This document shows, in pieces, positions 12,293 through 24,372 of a stretch of 64,000 nucleotides of DNA. This stretch comes from Chinchilla lanigera. Lineage: Eukaryota; Chordata; Mammalia; Rodentia; Chinchillidae. The notes beneath the pieces were generated by a model. It was not told where the DNA came from. It did not search any database and saw only the letters and a list, made by a program, of their open reading frames with translations. The first letter of the stretch is position 1. Each line of letters begins with the position of its first letter. Where the stretch lies: assembly GCF_000276665.1 (NCBI RefSeq), contig NW_004955473.1, positions 5,290,211 to 5,354,210 on the forward strand, written 5' to 3'. The translations under genes were made by a program, and so were the position numbers.

Positions 12293-13236
12293 TGCTGACT
12301 CTAGTTTTTCCCAGCATCTAGGTCAGCTGTGGGGACTCCTGAGGGGACAGGTGAGCACCAGACATTTTGGTACCCCTGATAACAAACCGTCCCAAGCAGG
12401 ACTTAGCCAGGACTCCCTCCCTGTCCAGTGCGCCTAAAGCTCCGCTCTCCCTGGAACTTCTGGGTCCTGCTGGGGCCTTTTGGCATTTCTCTGGGCCCAT
12501 GTAGGCAGGCTCCTGATCCTTATTCTATGAGCTGTCTCTAAGACTCACCCCCAAATGACGGGGTCAGGGTCCCCCGCCCCAAGCCCCTACCATGACCAGC
12601 CCCTCTGCCTCCCTTAGCCAGGCTGCTTTCCACAGCTTTCCCGCCTCCTGATAACTGTGGGGAGAATTTGGCAGTGCAAAAGTGAAGTTAGCTGGCCTCT
12701 GTCCAGGCTGAATTTCACATGGTTATTTTTCCTCACCATACATGTAGCCTCCCAGGCCCCTCAGGGACTCAATCGCAGTCTTAGCTGATTCTGAACAATC
12801 CAGTTTTAGCCCATCTGTGGATTTCATTAGTGAGCTATTTACTGGCATCTTACAAAGATTTAAATGAAGCTGATTCTGAAGCCTGAGCCTGGAGTTGGTC
12901 GCATGTGTTGGTCAGAGCTTGGCATCAGTGAAGCGGAGTGTGTGGACCCAGGCTGCAGTGGCTCCAGCAACCTGGGCTGGGCCAGCCACACACTAGGCTG
13001 AGTTCAGACTCTGTTTCAGATTGAGCCTGAGTCTTATGTACAGGGTGACTCCTGGGCCTAAATTCTGGAGTGGCAATGTGCGTGGAGCATCATGGTAATA
13101 AACAAGCCAAGCAGTGTACTTGCAAAGATACTGGTGTGGAAGTGAGTCCCAGGTGTCTACTGCCTAGCTTATCTGCCTACCAATCCTCATCACAAGCTTT
13201 AACTCAAACCTCGCTCTTCCCGTGTTAGACAGATGG

Positions 13237-13587
13237 TGCCGTGGCTTTAATGTGTCCCTCCCAAAGTTCATGTGTTGGAAACCTTATCCCCAAATTCATA
13301 TGTTAATTATATTTGGACGGGGGCTTTGGGAAGGTAATTAGGATTAGATGAGGTCATGAGGGTGGGGTCCCCCCAATGGCTTCAAAAGAAGAGGAAGAGA
13401 GACCTAGGCTAGAACCCTTGCTCTGTCTTACTGTGTAAGCCCGTTGGCATGTAGCCTGAAGCCCTTCGTAGATGCTAAGCAGATGCCAGCACCAGCTTCC
13501 AGTACTATGAGCTAAATAAACCTCTGTTCTTTGTAAATGTCCCAATCTGTGGTATTCAGTTATAGCAACAGAAAATAGACCAAGACA
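13237..13587 (+). mobile_element. MLT1-type solo LTR
   Basis: Starts TGCCGTGGCTTTAATGTGTC, has AGATGAGGTCATGAGGGTGG and GAGCTAAATAAACCTCTG, and ends GACCAAGACA. Flanks GATGG (13232-13236) and GATGT (13588-13592) are a plausible 5-bp target-site duplication with one change. The following 1.3 kb (13588-14907) shows no recognisable feature. Confidence 0.8.
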
Positions 13588-14907
13588 GATGTGATAACAG
13601 TGCCAAAGGAATTTGATCTGGTTCCTTCTCCCTACCCTGTCACTGTCCTCTGGCTCTGGCCACAGGGTTATGGTGTCATATTGGGGCAGTCTTTGCCAAC
13701 CTCCAATGGGGTTATCTCCTATGCTTCTCCTCCTTATCCCAGTTGAACTGAACCCTGAAAGAGTACAGATGACCAGCTTGTGGCGTTTATGGATCCTCTG
13801 CTTGGGAAGGGTCACCTTCACCTCATTTCTAAGACAGCATGGGAGAGCAGGACTGAACACAAACAGTACGCTGCCTTCTGTGCCCAGGATGTTGCCCCTG
13901 ATCATTCTGCTGCAGTGGTAAAAATGGCTGCACTGGCACAAGAGCTGCCACATGTTCTCTCCTGGGTCCTATGTGCTGATTGACAAGGCCTGTAAGGCTG
14001 AAGATGTAGTTCGAAAACAGTGGAAAGCACATTGGCTAGTCAAGGGCTGGGTCTGCACAGTTGGCCTCATTAATGCAGAGCTCTCCCTTAGCCAATCCAA
14101 AGGCCCCTGTGTTCTGAGTATGTGTGGCAGCATATGCGAGTGTGTAGACTCTGCCTTCTATCCTTTTCCTCTACCTCCCCGCTCTGCCCATAGCAGGGAC
14201 TGAGTGTAAAGGAGGCAGACAGTACCAGACAAGGGCGATTCCACCTTGGGGGGGTCAGCCTCGTTCCCCTGCTCATCTGGGTGTGAGGCTGTTGCACTGC
14301 ATGATTTTTGGGTGGGTGGCAAAGGGGACATCTGTGTGCAGCATGATGGATGTCCCTATCCTAGTGGGTCTTTGCGGCTGTCAAATTGTGCTTGACCCCA
14401 CTTTATTAAACAAGGCCCTCTAGAGCTTGGTTTGTCAACTGGAAGCTGAGGTGAGGTTGGCAACACAGCACTGGTTTCTACTTATCAACTTTTCTTGAAT
14501 GTGCCATTTGGCAAAAGATCTCTAAACAATCTATCTATCACGGTAGGTAAAGCTCACAAGCCCTTCATGCCTCCAAGCTCCCTTTCTACCAAGGCAACTA
14601 TAAAACAAATGGAATGGAGAGCTAATGGAGCTGAAGGTCCCTTCTCAGCTTCATTCCATTCTGTGTGGGTCAGCAAACATTTACTGGAGGAGCCACCGCT
14701 CTGGGCCAGGCTTGAGCCAACACTAGGTACAAAGATAATGTCTTGGGGTCTGTCCATAGGGGCTTGCAGTTGAGCATGAGAGCTCGGTAGGAGATACAGA
14801 GACCTGGTCAGTCCAGCACAGTGAGGGCACTGATGCAAGCCCTGTGACAGGAACATGGTGGAAGAAGGAACTGTGGCGGGTGAGAGGGTAGAGGGAGCTT
14901 GGGGAGC

Positions 14908-15305
14908 TGCTACGGTCTCAATGTTTATGTTCCTCCAAAACCCATGTGTTCAAATCCTAACCCCAAAGTTGATGGTGTTAGGAGGTGAAGCCTCTGGGAG
15001 GTGATTAAGCCATCAGATGGAGGCCTTGTGATGGGGTCAGAGCCCTTACAAGCACAGCCAGCGGAGAGTCCCTCCCCTTTCCATGTGAAGATGCAAGAAG
15101 TTGGTCACCTGGAAAACAGCCATTGACAAATGAGTCCACAAAGCTCTTGGGGAAAGGGGGCAAGAATGCTTTCCTTATTTTTGGGGAGAAGGTAGTCACG
15201 GGGTCCTGGCTTTGGACTTCCAGTCTCCAGAACACTGAGGAAAATATTTGTAGGAGCCACATGGTCTATGGTATTCTGTTAGAGCAACCCAAACAGGTGA
15301 AGACA
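14908..15305 (+). mobile_element. MLT1-type LTR with a foreign 70-bp segment
   Basis: Starts TGCTACGGTCTCAATG, contains GGAGGTGAAGCCTCTGGGAG and ATGTGAAGATGCAAGAAG, and ends TGGTCTATGGTATTCTG ... GGTGAAGACA. The middle, 15111-15180, does not fit the LTR consensus. Instead it matches 15915-15984 in inverted orientation. Confidence 0.75.
15111..15180 (+). repeat. 70-bp inverted repeat, left arm
   Basis: Begins GGAAAACAGCCATTGAC and ends TTCCTTATTT. It matches the reverse complement of 15915-15984 at 66 of 70 positions by direct counting; the arms are separated by 734 bp. It replaces the expected MLT1 sequence at this point. Confidence 0.9.
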
Positions 15306-15914
15306 GAAACGTTCACAAACAGTGTGATTCCTGGCCAGAAGTTAGAAGAGTCAGTAGTTTCCCCAGACAGACAAGATGAGGGCGATGTGGTCAGCAAGCT
15401 GCCAAAGCGAGAGCGGCGTGGCGGGTGTGGGGAGCTGCAAGTGCATCTGCAGAGCTGTTGGCTGTTTGCCTCCTGGTGTCCGGCACAGTGCCTGGTAAAC
15501 AGCTGGGGCACGTGCTGGCCGCCCGTCGCCGTCAGACTGCAAGCTTCATGCGGGCGGGCCTGCGAGAGATGAGTAAACACATGAGATGACACACAAGGTC
15601 AGGCAAAGGGACCAGTCTGTAAACCAGGGCTCCTGACGCCCAGCTCGTGCTTTTTTCACTCTACCTCTTTTCTTCTCAGTCCGCACTGACCTCTCCCTGC
15701 CCTGAGCCTCTTCTTGCTTAGAGTCAGAGCCACGCATTTCCCTGCTTATTCTACAGCTCCTTTGTGTTTGTCTGCACGTTGTTCCCAGTGTGTTCTGCCT
15801 GTTTCTCCAATGGGACTGTCAGCTCCTTCAAGGTAGAGACTGGGGCCTCTTTTCTGCACTCTCTACAGTGAACAATAAATCTGAGAAAGAAAAAAGCAGC
15901 AGAAAGAATGGAAG

Positions 15915-15984
15915 AAATAAGAAAAGCATTCTTGGCCCCTCTCCCCAAGAGCTTTGTGGACTCATTGGTCAATGGCTGTTTTCC
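15915..15984 (-). repeat. 70-bp inverted repeat, right arm
   Basis: The reverse-complement partner of 15111-15180; the four differences are isolated substitutions with no gaps. The surrounding 15306-16175 sequence is otherwise unrecognised, so this arm may be the donor and the LTR the recipient. Confidence 0.9.
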
Positions 15985-16175
15985 TCAAATTTAGGGGTTC
16001 CAACCCTCTTTGTGCACATGGCTTATGGCCCTGCATACAGGGAGCAGGGGAATCAGTGTGGCAGAGAACCCGCACTATTCCTTCTCTTGAGGGATAATGC
16101 CCAAAAAAGAGGCAAAATAGCCCCTAATCTAGCAGAGACGTGGATCTCTCTGACTTTGAATAAGTGTGTTCCTGA

Positions 16176-16276
16176 GGGGCTGGGGATTTAGCTCAGCGGC
16201 AAAAGCGCCTGCCTGGCAAGCGCAAGGTCGTGAGTTCGGTTCCCGGTACCGGAGAAAAACCAAAAAAAAAAAAAAA
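16176..16276 (+). mobile_element. Young ID SINE
   Basis: A tRNA-derived SINE with A-box-like TAGCTCAGCGG and B-box-like AGTTCGGTTCCC, ending GGAGAAAAACC plus an A17 tail. A perfect 14-bp duplication, AAGTGTGTTCCTGA, lies at 16162-16175 and 16277-16290. It is almost identical to the copies at 19420, 46182 and 54277, which shows a recently active subfamily. The next 820 bp (16291-17109) shows nothing further. Confidence 0.95.
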
Positions 16277-17109
16277 AAGTGTGTTCCTGAAATGTTTATG
16301 GGAGTGGAATCCTGTATTTGACGAGCTGGAGAAAATTACTACTTGAGGAAATCCTATGGCAACATTTTTGAAAGTAATAATATCATATCATTTAATCTAC
16401 TTCATTTCTCAGTGCATCTTTTGCTTTTTAGAGTTGGGATCTATTCATTTACTAATTAGTTAAGAAAAAATTTATTCATCCCAATGAAGCCACCCTTCCA
16501 GTTAATACAAACACTGAGTAAATACACACTGACTTATAAAAGGGAATACATGTATTTTGCTTGCAGCAAATTATTTTTTAAAGTGAAGAATCATTTTCTA
16601 AAGAACCCATAGTGTTATAATACGAATAGAAGCTGTGTATGAATAAAAGTTGTTCTCTTCACTGTTCTCATTTATCAGAAGTGGAGTTTAGAGTTGTATT
16701 TAAATCTCACTGGGACTTACTACCTACTTTCTCCTATGGAATCCAGAATCTGCGCTTAGACGCCTTGGCCAGAGGGCCTGGATTTGGAGGTTCCCACAGA
16801 CTAGGTCCAGCATCGTGCCATGACAATCCGATCAGCAGAGATGAGTGACGGTGAAGCAGGAGAGGAATTTGTTTCAGTCTTGGTCGAACTATGGTCTGGA
16901 TGATCATTATCTCAGGTCTAGCTCTTTGGGTTCTGCCGGCACCAGGAACGTCATTATTGCTTGAAGGGGGCAATTTGATTCCTATCTTGAGATGATTCTC
17001 TATAGGGCTGGCTGTTCCTGGAATTTGAGATGAGCTGAGGAAGAGAAGAGGAAAAGTAACTTAAAGAAAGAGCAGGCCAGGAGAGCAAAATGAAATGTCA
17101 AGGCCACCT

Positions 17110-17312
17110 GCACCCCTAGTTTTGGGGATTATACCAAGGAACTCTACCACTGAGCTACATCCCCAGATCTTTTTATTTTTATTTTTATTTTTACTTTGAG
17201 ACAGGGTCTCAATAAGTTGCTAAGTTACTTAGGCTCAACTTGAATGTGGAATCTTCCTGCCTCAGCCTCCCAGAATGCTAGGATCACAGGTATATGCTAC
17301 TATGCCCTGCTG
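17110..17312 (-). mobile_element. Composite B1-ID SINE
   Basis: A degenerate ID half (TTTTGGGGATTATACCAAGG, CACTGAGCTACATCCCCAG), then an ATTTTT spacer, then a B1 half (TTGAGACAGGGTCTCAATAA ... CTGCCTCAGCCTCCCAGAAT). The B1-dID layout is clear. Confidence 0.85.
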
Positions 17313-17374
17313 TCTGGGTTGTTCTTTAAATCCTTAGTTTTGAAGAAGCTCTTGTTACAATTCTAGTGACTCAG

Positions 17375-17522
17375 GTAGACTGTACTTAAATTCTACCTCT
17401 GCCGCTTACAGAGTGACCTGGGGTGATGAGTGACTTAGCTTTTCTGGCCCTCAGTTTCCTTGGCTATAAAATGGGACAATCATAGTCTCTAGCTCATAGG
17501 ATTGTAATGTGGATGAAAGGTG
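17375..17522 (+). repeat. MIR SINE
   Basis: ATTCTACCTCTGCCGCTTAC, GAGTGACTTAGC, CCTCAGTTTCCTTGG and AAAATGGGACAATCATAG follow the MIR consensus in order. The next 1.1 kb (17523-18649) has no recognised feature. Confidence 0.85.
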
Positions 17523-18649
17523 ATACTGAATGTCAGGAGGGTGGATAGACTGAACTAGGTGAAGGTAGGCACTTCGAGAGAGCCAAGTATCCTCTTGCTA
17601 AGGTGACCTTGAAGCACAAGTCATACTGCTTTGGGGGCGAGTTCTCCCTACCATGCAACCCCAGTGTAAATGGGTGGGCAAGTCCAAGAGTCAGGAGCCA
17701 AAGCAGGCCATTGGCAGAGTCTTCTGTGACACTCCTAGTGGGCAAGGTGTCCACTGTGGCTGGATGGCAGTTATAACCATAACTGTATGCGAGAGCTCTT
17801 TTGGGTAACTCATGCACTCAAAATAGAATCTGTATAACATGCAAATCTTGGAAGCTTTCTGTAGTAGATGAGGACGATCTGCCTCCCTGCCCCATAGCCT
17901 CAGCTGAGCTGCAGGAGAAGGCTATTTCCAGCATGCTGACTGTCTGCTTCCAACCTCTCGCTCCCACCTCCAGGGCCTGCAGCTTCTGCCTGGATGGGAG
18001 CTTCCTGCACCCGCTCCCACACACAGAATCCCAGGGGTAAAATTCAAAGGAAGAGGGATGGGAATCTGAGGACAAATGCTCTCGCCCTCCTGTGTGACAG
18101 TTCTGAGGAGTGTCCCCACAGTGTCTCAGGGGGTCTCCTGCAGGATGGGGCCCTAATTGCCCCAGCAGCAACTTGCTTTTTAATGAACTCCCCGTTAGTT
18201 TCTCTCCCTTTCCCTATTTCTGTATGTGTGCCTCACATAATCACCTTCCCAGTAAACTACCTAAGACCCAAGTCCTTGTCTCTGCATCTGCTTTTGGGGA
18301 CGAGATCGAAACAAAGCACTTCCCTTGTCTTCTACGGTTCACACACGATCCAGGTGTAGGGAAACAAGAGCGTGAGAAAAGCTCATTACAAAAGAAATCT
18401 AATAAGGCTTCGGACATCTATTTCCAAAGCTCTTTCTTTGTTTCCACTCTTGTTAATCAAAGCAAGACACAGCAGCAAAGCCATCACCTTGGAGCTCCTG
18501 AGAAATGCAGACCCACCTCAGGGCTGGCCGCCTCAGAATCTGCCTTGAACGCGCTCCCCAGGTGCTCCGTGCGCACACTGCAGTTTGAGAAGCTGCCTTA
18601 CATTATCTTCCCGGCCCTCCCCAAGGTCCTGTGAGAAACCTGTACTACT

Positions 18650-19055
18650 TGTAGTAGGTTGATCAGTGTCCCCCTCAAATTCAGATCCATGCAGAACTTT
18701 AGAATGTGTCCTTATTTGGGCATAATGTCTTTTCAGATGTAATCAGTTAAGATGAGGACATGCTGGAGTTGGGTGGGCCCTAGATTTGGGGACCAGTGTT
18801 CTTATAAAAGGACACACAGAGACAGCTATATAACAGATTGCACTTTTGCTGCCCTAAACCAAGAGACATCAGGAACCTCTAGGAACTGGAGAAGCCAAAT
18901 AAGGATCATCTTTCTCCAGAGCCTTTGAAGGGAGTGGGATCTTGGTCACGCCTTGACTGTGGACTTTCTGAGCTGAGACAATATATTTTGGTTGTTTTAA
19001 GTCACCCTGCCGGTGGTACTTCCAGTACGGCAGCCCCAGAGGGTAGCCACATGAG
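18650..19055 (+). mobile_element. MLT1-type LTR
   Basis: TGTAGTAGGTTGATCAGTG, CAGATGTAATCAGTTAAGAT, TGGGTGGGCCCTAGAT and TTGTTTTAAGTCACC are MLT1C/D-like landmarks. It is diverged and non-coding. Confidence 0.75.
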
Positions 19056-19290
19056 TAGTGGAGCCAGGAGTTGGCTTAGGCACAGTTAGTATTACTCATT
19101 TTTTACCCTGGGATGGGGGAAGACCTCAGGAGTCTCCAGCAGAATTTCCAGAGTCCTGTTCTTAGCCCCGTTCTGCCCCACACTGTTATCCAGGATTTGG
19201 AGGCCAGCACAGGGATGCATAGCTTGGATGCATAGATGACTTGTAGCTAAAAGGGTTGGTTAGTGTAAATCAGGTGTGTGTAAACCAGGA

Positions 19291-19690
19291 CGAGTAGTAG
19301 GCAGAATAATGGCTCCCTGAAAATGTGCACATTTGAATTCTCAGAACATGTGAGTATGTTATACATGGCAAGGGGAAATTAAGAGCACTAAGAAGCTGAC
19401 TTTAAAATAGGGAAATTGGGGGGCTGGGGATTTAGCTCAGCGGCAAAAGCGCCTGCCTGGCAAGCGCAAGGTCGTGAGTTCGGTTACCGGTACCGGAGAA
19501 ATACCAAAACCAAAAAAACAAAAAAACAAAGAAAAATAAAATAAAATAAAATAGGGAAATTGGAGAGCACTCCTAAATTATCTGGATGGGCCCAATATAA
19601 TCATGAGGGTTTTTGTAAATGAAAGAAAGAGGCATTAGTCAGATTCAGAGTGATGGCTGGTTAGTATGAGGGATGAGAGTGTTGGATAAT
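19291..19690 (+). mobile_element. MLT1-type LTR split by an ID SINE
   Basis: GTAGTAGGCAGAATAATGGC, GTTATACATGGCAAGG, then, after the ID copy, TCTGGATGGGCCCAATATAA and CATGAGGGTTTTTGTAA match MLT1C/D in order. The 3' end is unclear; 19691-20154 shows nothing else. Confidence 0.75.
19420..19547 (+). mobile_element. Young ID SINE inside MLT1
   Basis: Same subfamily as 16176 with two substitutions in the body, followed by a mixed A-rich tail ending in AATAAAATAAAAT. A perfect 16-bp duplication, AAAATAGGGAAATTGG, occurs at 19404-19419 and 19548-19563. Confidence 0.95.
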
Positions 19691-20154
19691 ACCTCAAATG
19701 GCTGCGTAGGGACACTGGAACATTTGGACAGGTTAGACCAATGACTTAACCAAATAATGGATCTCCACAGGGAGGAGAATCAAATTCAGTACTCAAGTTA
19801 CGAAAAGCAACTATACAGAAACAGGATGAGGGAGAGCTAGCTTGACAGGGGTCCTGGTGGAGAAAGAGTTGTGACAGGTGGGTAGGTAGGTTGAAGTGAC
19901 CTCTAGCTACATTGGAACTGAGGGTGTGGTGCAGTTGGTGATAAAAAAGCATAGCTTTAAGCTACATTAATAGGAACATCATGTCCCCCTTTGGCAGGAA
20001 CAGCATGGTCAGCTTCTACTTTGTCCTGCTCATACCACCTCTGGAGGATTGGGCCCAGGTAGGGGTAACACTTATCAGAGAAGACACTGCAAACTAGAGA
20101 GTGCTTGAGGAGTGACCAAGATGGTGAGGATTCTAAACTAAAATAATGATAATA

Positions 20155-20410
20155 GCTACTGCTTATGGAAGGTTTCTTATGTGATAAACATTGGACTAAG
20201 GGACGTAAGATGAACATTGTCTCTGCCCAAGGGAAGCTTACAAGTCTGCTCGGCAGTCAGGTGATAAACCTCACAGTGGATGGACACACACATTTAGTTA
20301 AAAAAGTGCTGCAGAGGAGTATGGGGTGCTACTACCTAGAGAACTTGACCCACACTGGGGCTCAGGGCAGGTTTCCTGGAAGAGGCACTACTTTTTCTCT
20401 TTGAACTAAT
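20155..20410 (-). repeat. L2 LINE relic
   Basis: TTATGTGATAAACATTGGAC, AGGGAAGCTTACAAGTCTG and GCAGGTTTCCTGGAAGAGG recall reverse-complement L2 3' sequence. Diverged. Confidence 0.5.
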
Positions 20411-20633
20411 TTGCAATGGCCAACTAGATGTTACCCCGGGGACCTTGGCTCTTTTTGAACAGAGACTCCGGGTTCAAAGCCCCTGGGGCACATCTGAGGA
20501 ACAGGGAGCTGTATTAAGGTGCGTGGTTTGGTTAGGCTAGGGTCTTGGAAACAGGCTTTGGCCATGTTGTGGGGGTGGATTAGAGAGGGGCAAGCGGGCA
20601 AAGGGAGGCCAGCCACAAGGGGCACAGCCATCC

Positions 20634-21124
20634 TGTGTTAGTTTCCGATTGCTGTTGTAACAAATTGCCACAGACGAAGTGGCTTAAAACAGCACAAATC
20701 TATTTTCTTCCTGTTCTGGAGGGCGCGAATCCAAGAGGGGTCTCCTAAGGTTAAAGGCAGTGTGCAGCAGGGCTGTGTTCCCACAGGAGGCTCGAGGGGA
20801 GAATCTGCTTCTGTGTCTTTCCAGTGTCTGAAGTGGCTTGCATTCTTTGGCTCTCAATCTTTCCACGGTCAAAGCCGGCAATGGCCAGTGGAGTCTTTCT
20901 CACATTACATCGCTCTGAATCTGTCTCCCCTGCCTTCCTCTTCCGTCTCTACAGAGCTTCGTGATTGTACTGGGTCTGCCTGGATAATCCAGGAGTGCTC
21001 CTAATCTGATTTTAAAGACAGCTTTTTAGCAGCGTTAATTCCTTCTTACCACATAGAACATATTCACTGGTTCTGGGGTTTAGGATGTACGCATTTTTAG
21101 GGTGCTATTATTCCGCCTGCTGCA
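20634..21124 (-). mobile_element. Complete MLT1-type LTR with 5-bp TSD
   Basis: The reverse-complement LTR starts TGTGTTAGTTTCCGATTGC and ends TTATTCCGCCTGCTGCA. It is flanked by CATCC at 20629-20633 and 21125-21129, a perfect 5-bp target-site duplication. Landmarks: GTGGCTTAAAACAGCACAAA and GATAATCCAGGAG. It is about 490 bp and has no internal region. Confidence 0.9.
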
Positions 21125-21134
21125 CATCCTGGTT

Positions 21135-21298
21135 TACATACATTATCTCATTTAATTCCCACACCCTGTTTCCATGGTAGAGACAAGAGGGTTCACTGAG
21201 GTGACCTGTGTAAGGTCACACACAGCTGGGAATTGACAGAGTCCAGAGTCAGACTTCAAGATGCCTGACTCCAGGTCCTGTGATCTTAACCACTACCC
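21135..21298 (-). repeat. MIR SINE
   Basis: ATCTCATTTAATTCCCACA, GGTCACACACAGCTGGGAA and GACTCCAGGTCCTGTGATC match reverse-complement MIR. 21299-21760 shows no recognised feature. Confidence 0.8.
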
Positions 21299-21764
21299 AA
21301 TCTTGCAACTCTATACCCTATACGGACAATATGAAGGCCAGGGGAGCTGGCTGCTGGTGTATGGGGTCCGACTGTCACCACCAGACAAGGCTAAGTTCTG
21401 GGTGGCTCCAGAAGGCATATGTAGGCCAAAAGTTACAAGGAAGTAACTTCTGAGATTTAGAGACTCAGAGTGTTAGAGCCAAATGGAACCTCTGAGGACA
21501 TATTTTCTTCTAAAGACACTAAGGCCCAGGGAGGGGAAATAATCCACGCAAGACATCACTAGGGGCAGTGAGCATTTACTGGGGTCCCTGTGTGGGTGCA
21601 GGTATACAGCTGGCCACTGGGAAATGTGTGCAACTTTTTTTTTTAATCAAGGCACAAAAGTTCGTGATGATTTCTTTGCCTGAATAAATTAGAGAAATTC
21701 TTCCTACAGCAATATCTCTCTCACACATTTGTCTTCTGCTATGAATTTTATTCTTTTTTACAGT

Positions 21765-22290
21765 CGGGTTTTAAAAGGCATAATTTACATATGCTAAAAT
21801 TGACAATTTTATGTGTACAAGTTCAATGAGGTTCTAATGAATGTATAGTCATGTAGCCAGTGCCACATTGAAGACATGAGACATTGCCATCATTTTCAAA
21901 AGCTCATAAAGTTCTGTGCCCTCCCTTTATGAGCTTTTGATTTTCAGACCACTATAGACTCTCAGGAAGTGGCAAACTATATAAAAAGGTGCCTTATCTC
22001 CCGCCCAGTATTCCCCAAGAGTAACATCTTACCTAACTATAGTAAGCGATCACAACCGGGAAGTGCCATGGGCGCAGTCGCACTAAGTGGACTACAGACC
22101 TCAGGCAGACGTCGTGAGTGGTCCACGGTCTCCTTTGTGAGTGCCGCCTGTGCTATTGCTCTGTCCCCTTCATATGTGTACTGCCAAGACACTTCCACGT
22201 GCTCACCCTTCAAACCACACCCCCGCTGCTGTCCCTAACCCTAGGGAACCACTAATCCCTTCTGTGCTGCTTTGCATATACTTTGTTGTG
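21765..22290 (-). mobile_element. L1M 3'-UTR fragments
   Basis: GGCATAATTTACATATGC, TGTACAAGTTCAATGAGG, then AGTAACATCTTACCTAACTA and GGGAACCACTAATCCC are old L1 3' UTR motifs. At least two L1 pieces appear interleaved. Confidence 0.6.
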
Positions 22291-22299
22291 AAAGTGTAT

Positions 22300-22690
22300 T
22301 TTTAAATTAAAAAAATAAATCAACAGATAAATTCATACTAGAAAAACTCAAACTGTTCAGGTATTTTGAGAGAACTCCTTGACATCTTTTTGCATTCCAA
22401 GGCCTTTACTGCAGGTGATCATAGTTAGGGGTTTGGGAAACCTAAGCTTTTGCCTACAGAGTTGCATATGTACATACATTACAGTATGTGTATGCAGTTG
22501 CATACATCTGTACATATATTACATGTGTGGTAACTATAGACAGATATAGTTGTGTATATTTTTAACATTTATATTGTTAATATATTGTGTACTTCATATA
22601 TATATAATATATATCATACCACAGATTGTTTTTCTTTACTTAACAATGTTTTCCATCACAAAAAGGCAAGTAGGTGGGGTAATAGATATG
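22300..22690. other. AT-rich sequence with TA/CATA runs
   Basis: Contains a short ATATATATATAATATATAT run at about 22598-22616 and repeated TACATA words. It is possibly a very old LINE 3' end; no confident identity. Confidence 0.35.
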
Positions 22691-22750
22691 TTAATTAACT
22701 TGAATTAGTCATTATACAACGTATATGCATACATAAAAATGTCATATTGT

Positions 22751-22978
22751 ACCAGGCATGGTGGTGCATGCACGTAATCCTAGCTACTTGGGAGGCTGAG
22801 GCAGGAGGATTTCTTGTTTGAGGCCAGCCTGGGCATTTTAGCAATGCAACAAGACCCTGTCTCAAAATAAAAAAAATGAAACAAGGGCTGGAGATAAATA
22901 AATAAAAAAAGGTCAGTGCAGAGGGCTGGGGTTCAGTCCCCAGTCCCACAAAAACTAAATAAGACAAACAAACAAAAA
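22751..22978 (+). mobile_element. Composite B1-ID SINE
   Basis: B1 half: CCAGGCATGGTGGTGCATGC, TACTTGGGAGGCTGAGGC, GAGGCCAGCCTGGGC, AAGACCCTGTCTC. It is followed by an ID-like half, AGGGCTGGAGATAAAT ... GCTGGGGTTCAGTCCCCAG, and an A-rich tail. Confidence 0.85.
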
Positions 22979-23040
22979 AACTCATCACACTCTACTTCAT
23001 AAATATGCAATTATTATTTGTCAATTAAAAATAAAAATAA

Positions 23041-23115
23041 GGGCTGGAAAAATAACTTAGTGGATAGGATGAGACCCTGGGTTAGATCCCCAACATTGCA
23101 AAAGAATTAACAATT
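23041..23115 (+). mobile_element. Old ID SINE
   Basis: GGGCTGGAAAAATAACTTAG, then GAGACCCTGGGTTAGATCCC and a short A-rich end. A diverged ID monomer. The following 1.1 kb (23116-24194) is unrecognised. Confidence 0.7.
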
Positions 23116-24194
23116 AAAAACAAGTATGTCTTGGTTAAGTTCCTATACCTACACATCTATGTCTAGTGCATTTTGAAAAACCCTCCACGTAGCATGTTTT
23201 GTGTGACCATACTTTCTTTAGCCAGTCCCCTCCTGGGTGTTACATTGTTTTCATTTTTCCCCATTACAAACAATGAGTGTCACCTCTGCATGCACACACA
23301 GGTGGAGAGAGCTGATGCACTTTCTATACTGCAAGGAAGGGCTGGAGTCCCAGCTGCCAGTCAGCGTAGTGCCCCAACGCCTGCCAGGTGGTAGGTCTCC
23401 CATGTGAATGTCATTGGCGGACACATGCTGGAGGCTGAAGGCCAGAGAACTTCAGGACAAATGTGTGAGGGCTTTGGCAATGCCTTTGAGCTCCAAGGGT
23501 TTGTGACTGTCTGTGACTTCGCTGAGGTTTCTTCACATGACCAGATTTGCCTCTCTGGTTTACTAATTCCTAGGCCCACATTCTGCCCCAACCACTCTGA
23601 GGTCCCATGAGGTGAAGGTGCCTAAGGGAGCTCCCTGTATTTTGGGGAAATCATGTATTGTTTTGATGATGGTTGCTATGAGTTAATTCTTCCCAGCCCT
23701 GAAGAAACCACATACCACCCGGGCACAATGGTGATGATGGAGTCAAGAAATAACAGGCTTCTCTCCAGCAGCAGGGGTGGTGATGAGTCCATTTCCTTCA
23801 AAGGTAGCTAAGAGCCAAAGCAGGGAAGTCATTCATACAAGGCAGCACAGCTACTTAGCAATCTAATAAGGAACTTCTACCTGGGGTTTTTGGAGCAAGG
23901 CAAGGTGGAGTGGTTAGCTCTACGTCTAACTCTTTGCTCAGCTTCTGTTCCTGCCTAAGGTGAGCCCTTCAGCAACTAAAGTATGGTCGCACTGCCAAGA
24001 CCTGCTCGTTTCCCACCCTAGGTGTAAGGTAAGGCAGTTGGCCTATACCAGCTCCATAACTATGTGCCGCCCCTCCTGCAGCCTACACCCTGGAGAGGAA
24101 AAAAGTGGTAGCTGAGGGAAGAAACAAATGCAAGGATTTTAACATTTGAAAATCATATTCTGCTCTCAGAACGTTCTTCCTATCTATCTTCTTA

Positions 24195-24372
24195 TCCACT
24201 TATCCCAGAGATAGGATGGGCAATTTCTAGGTTCTACACTGCAGATATAGCGAAACTGAGGCACACCGAGAGATAAAGGGGTTTGCCTCAGATCACACAT
24301 GCATCAAGTAGCAAGACAGCTGGTGCAGGGATTCTGGCTTCCTGACTGCCAGCCAAAGGCCCTTGCCAATAC
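24195..24372 (-). repeat. MIR SINE
   Basis: GCGAAACTGAGGCACACCG, TCAGATCACACATGCATC and GATTCTGGCTTCCTGACTGC match reverse-complement MIR. Confidence 0.7.

Noticed and set aside
13354..13953. 199-codon minus-strand frame
   Set aside because: Its C-terminal part is antisense to an MLT1 LTR, and the rest has no family resemblance.
16176..16276. Functional tRNA gene
   Set aside because: A and B boxes are tRNA-like, but there is no cloverleaf acceptor pairing, and the A-tail and target duplication show a SINE.
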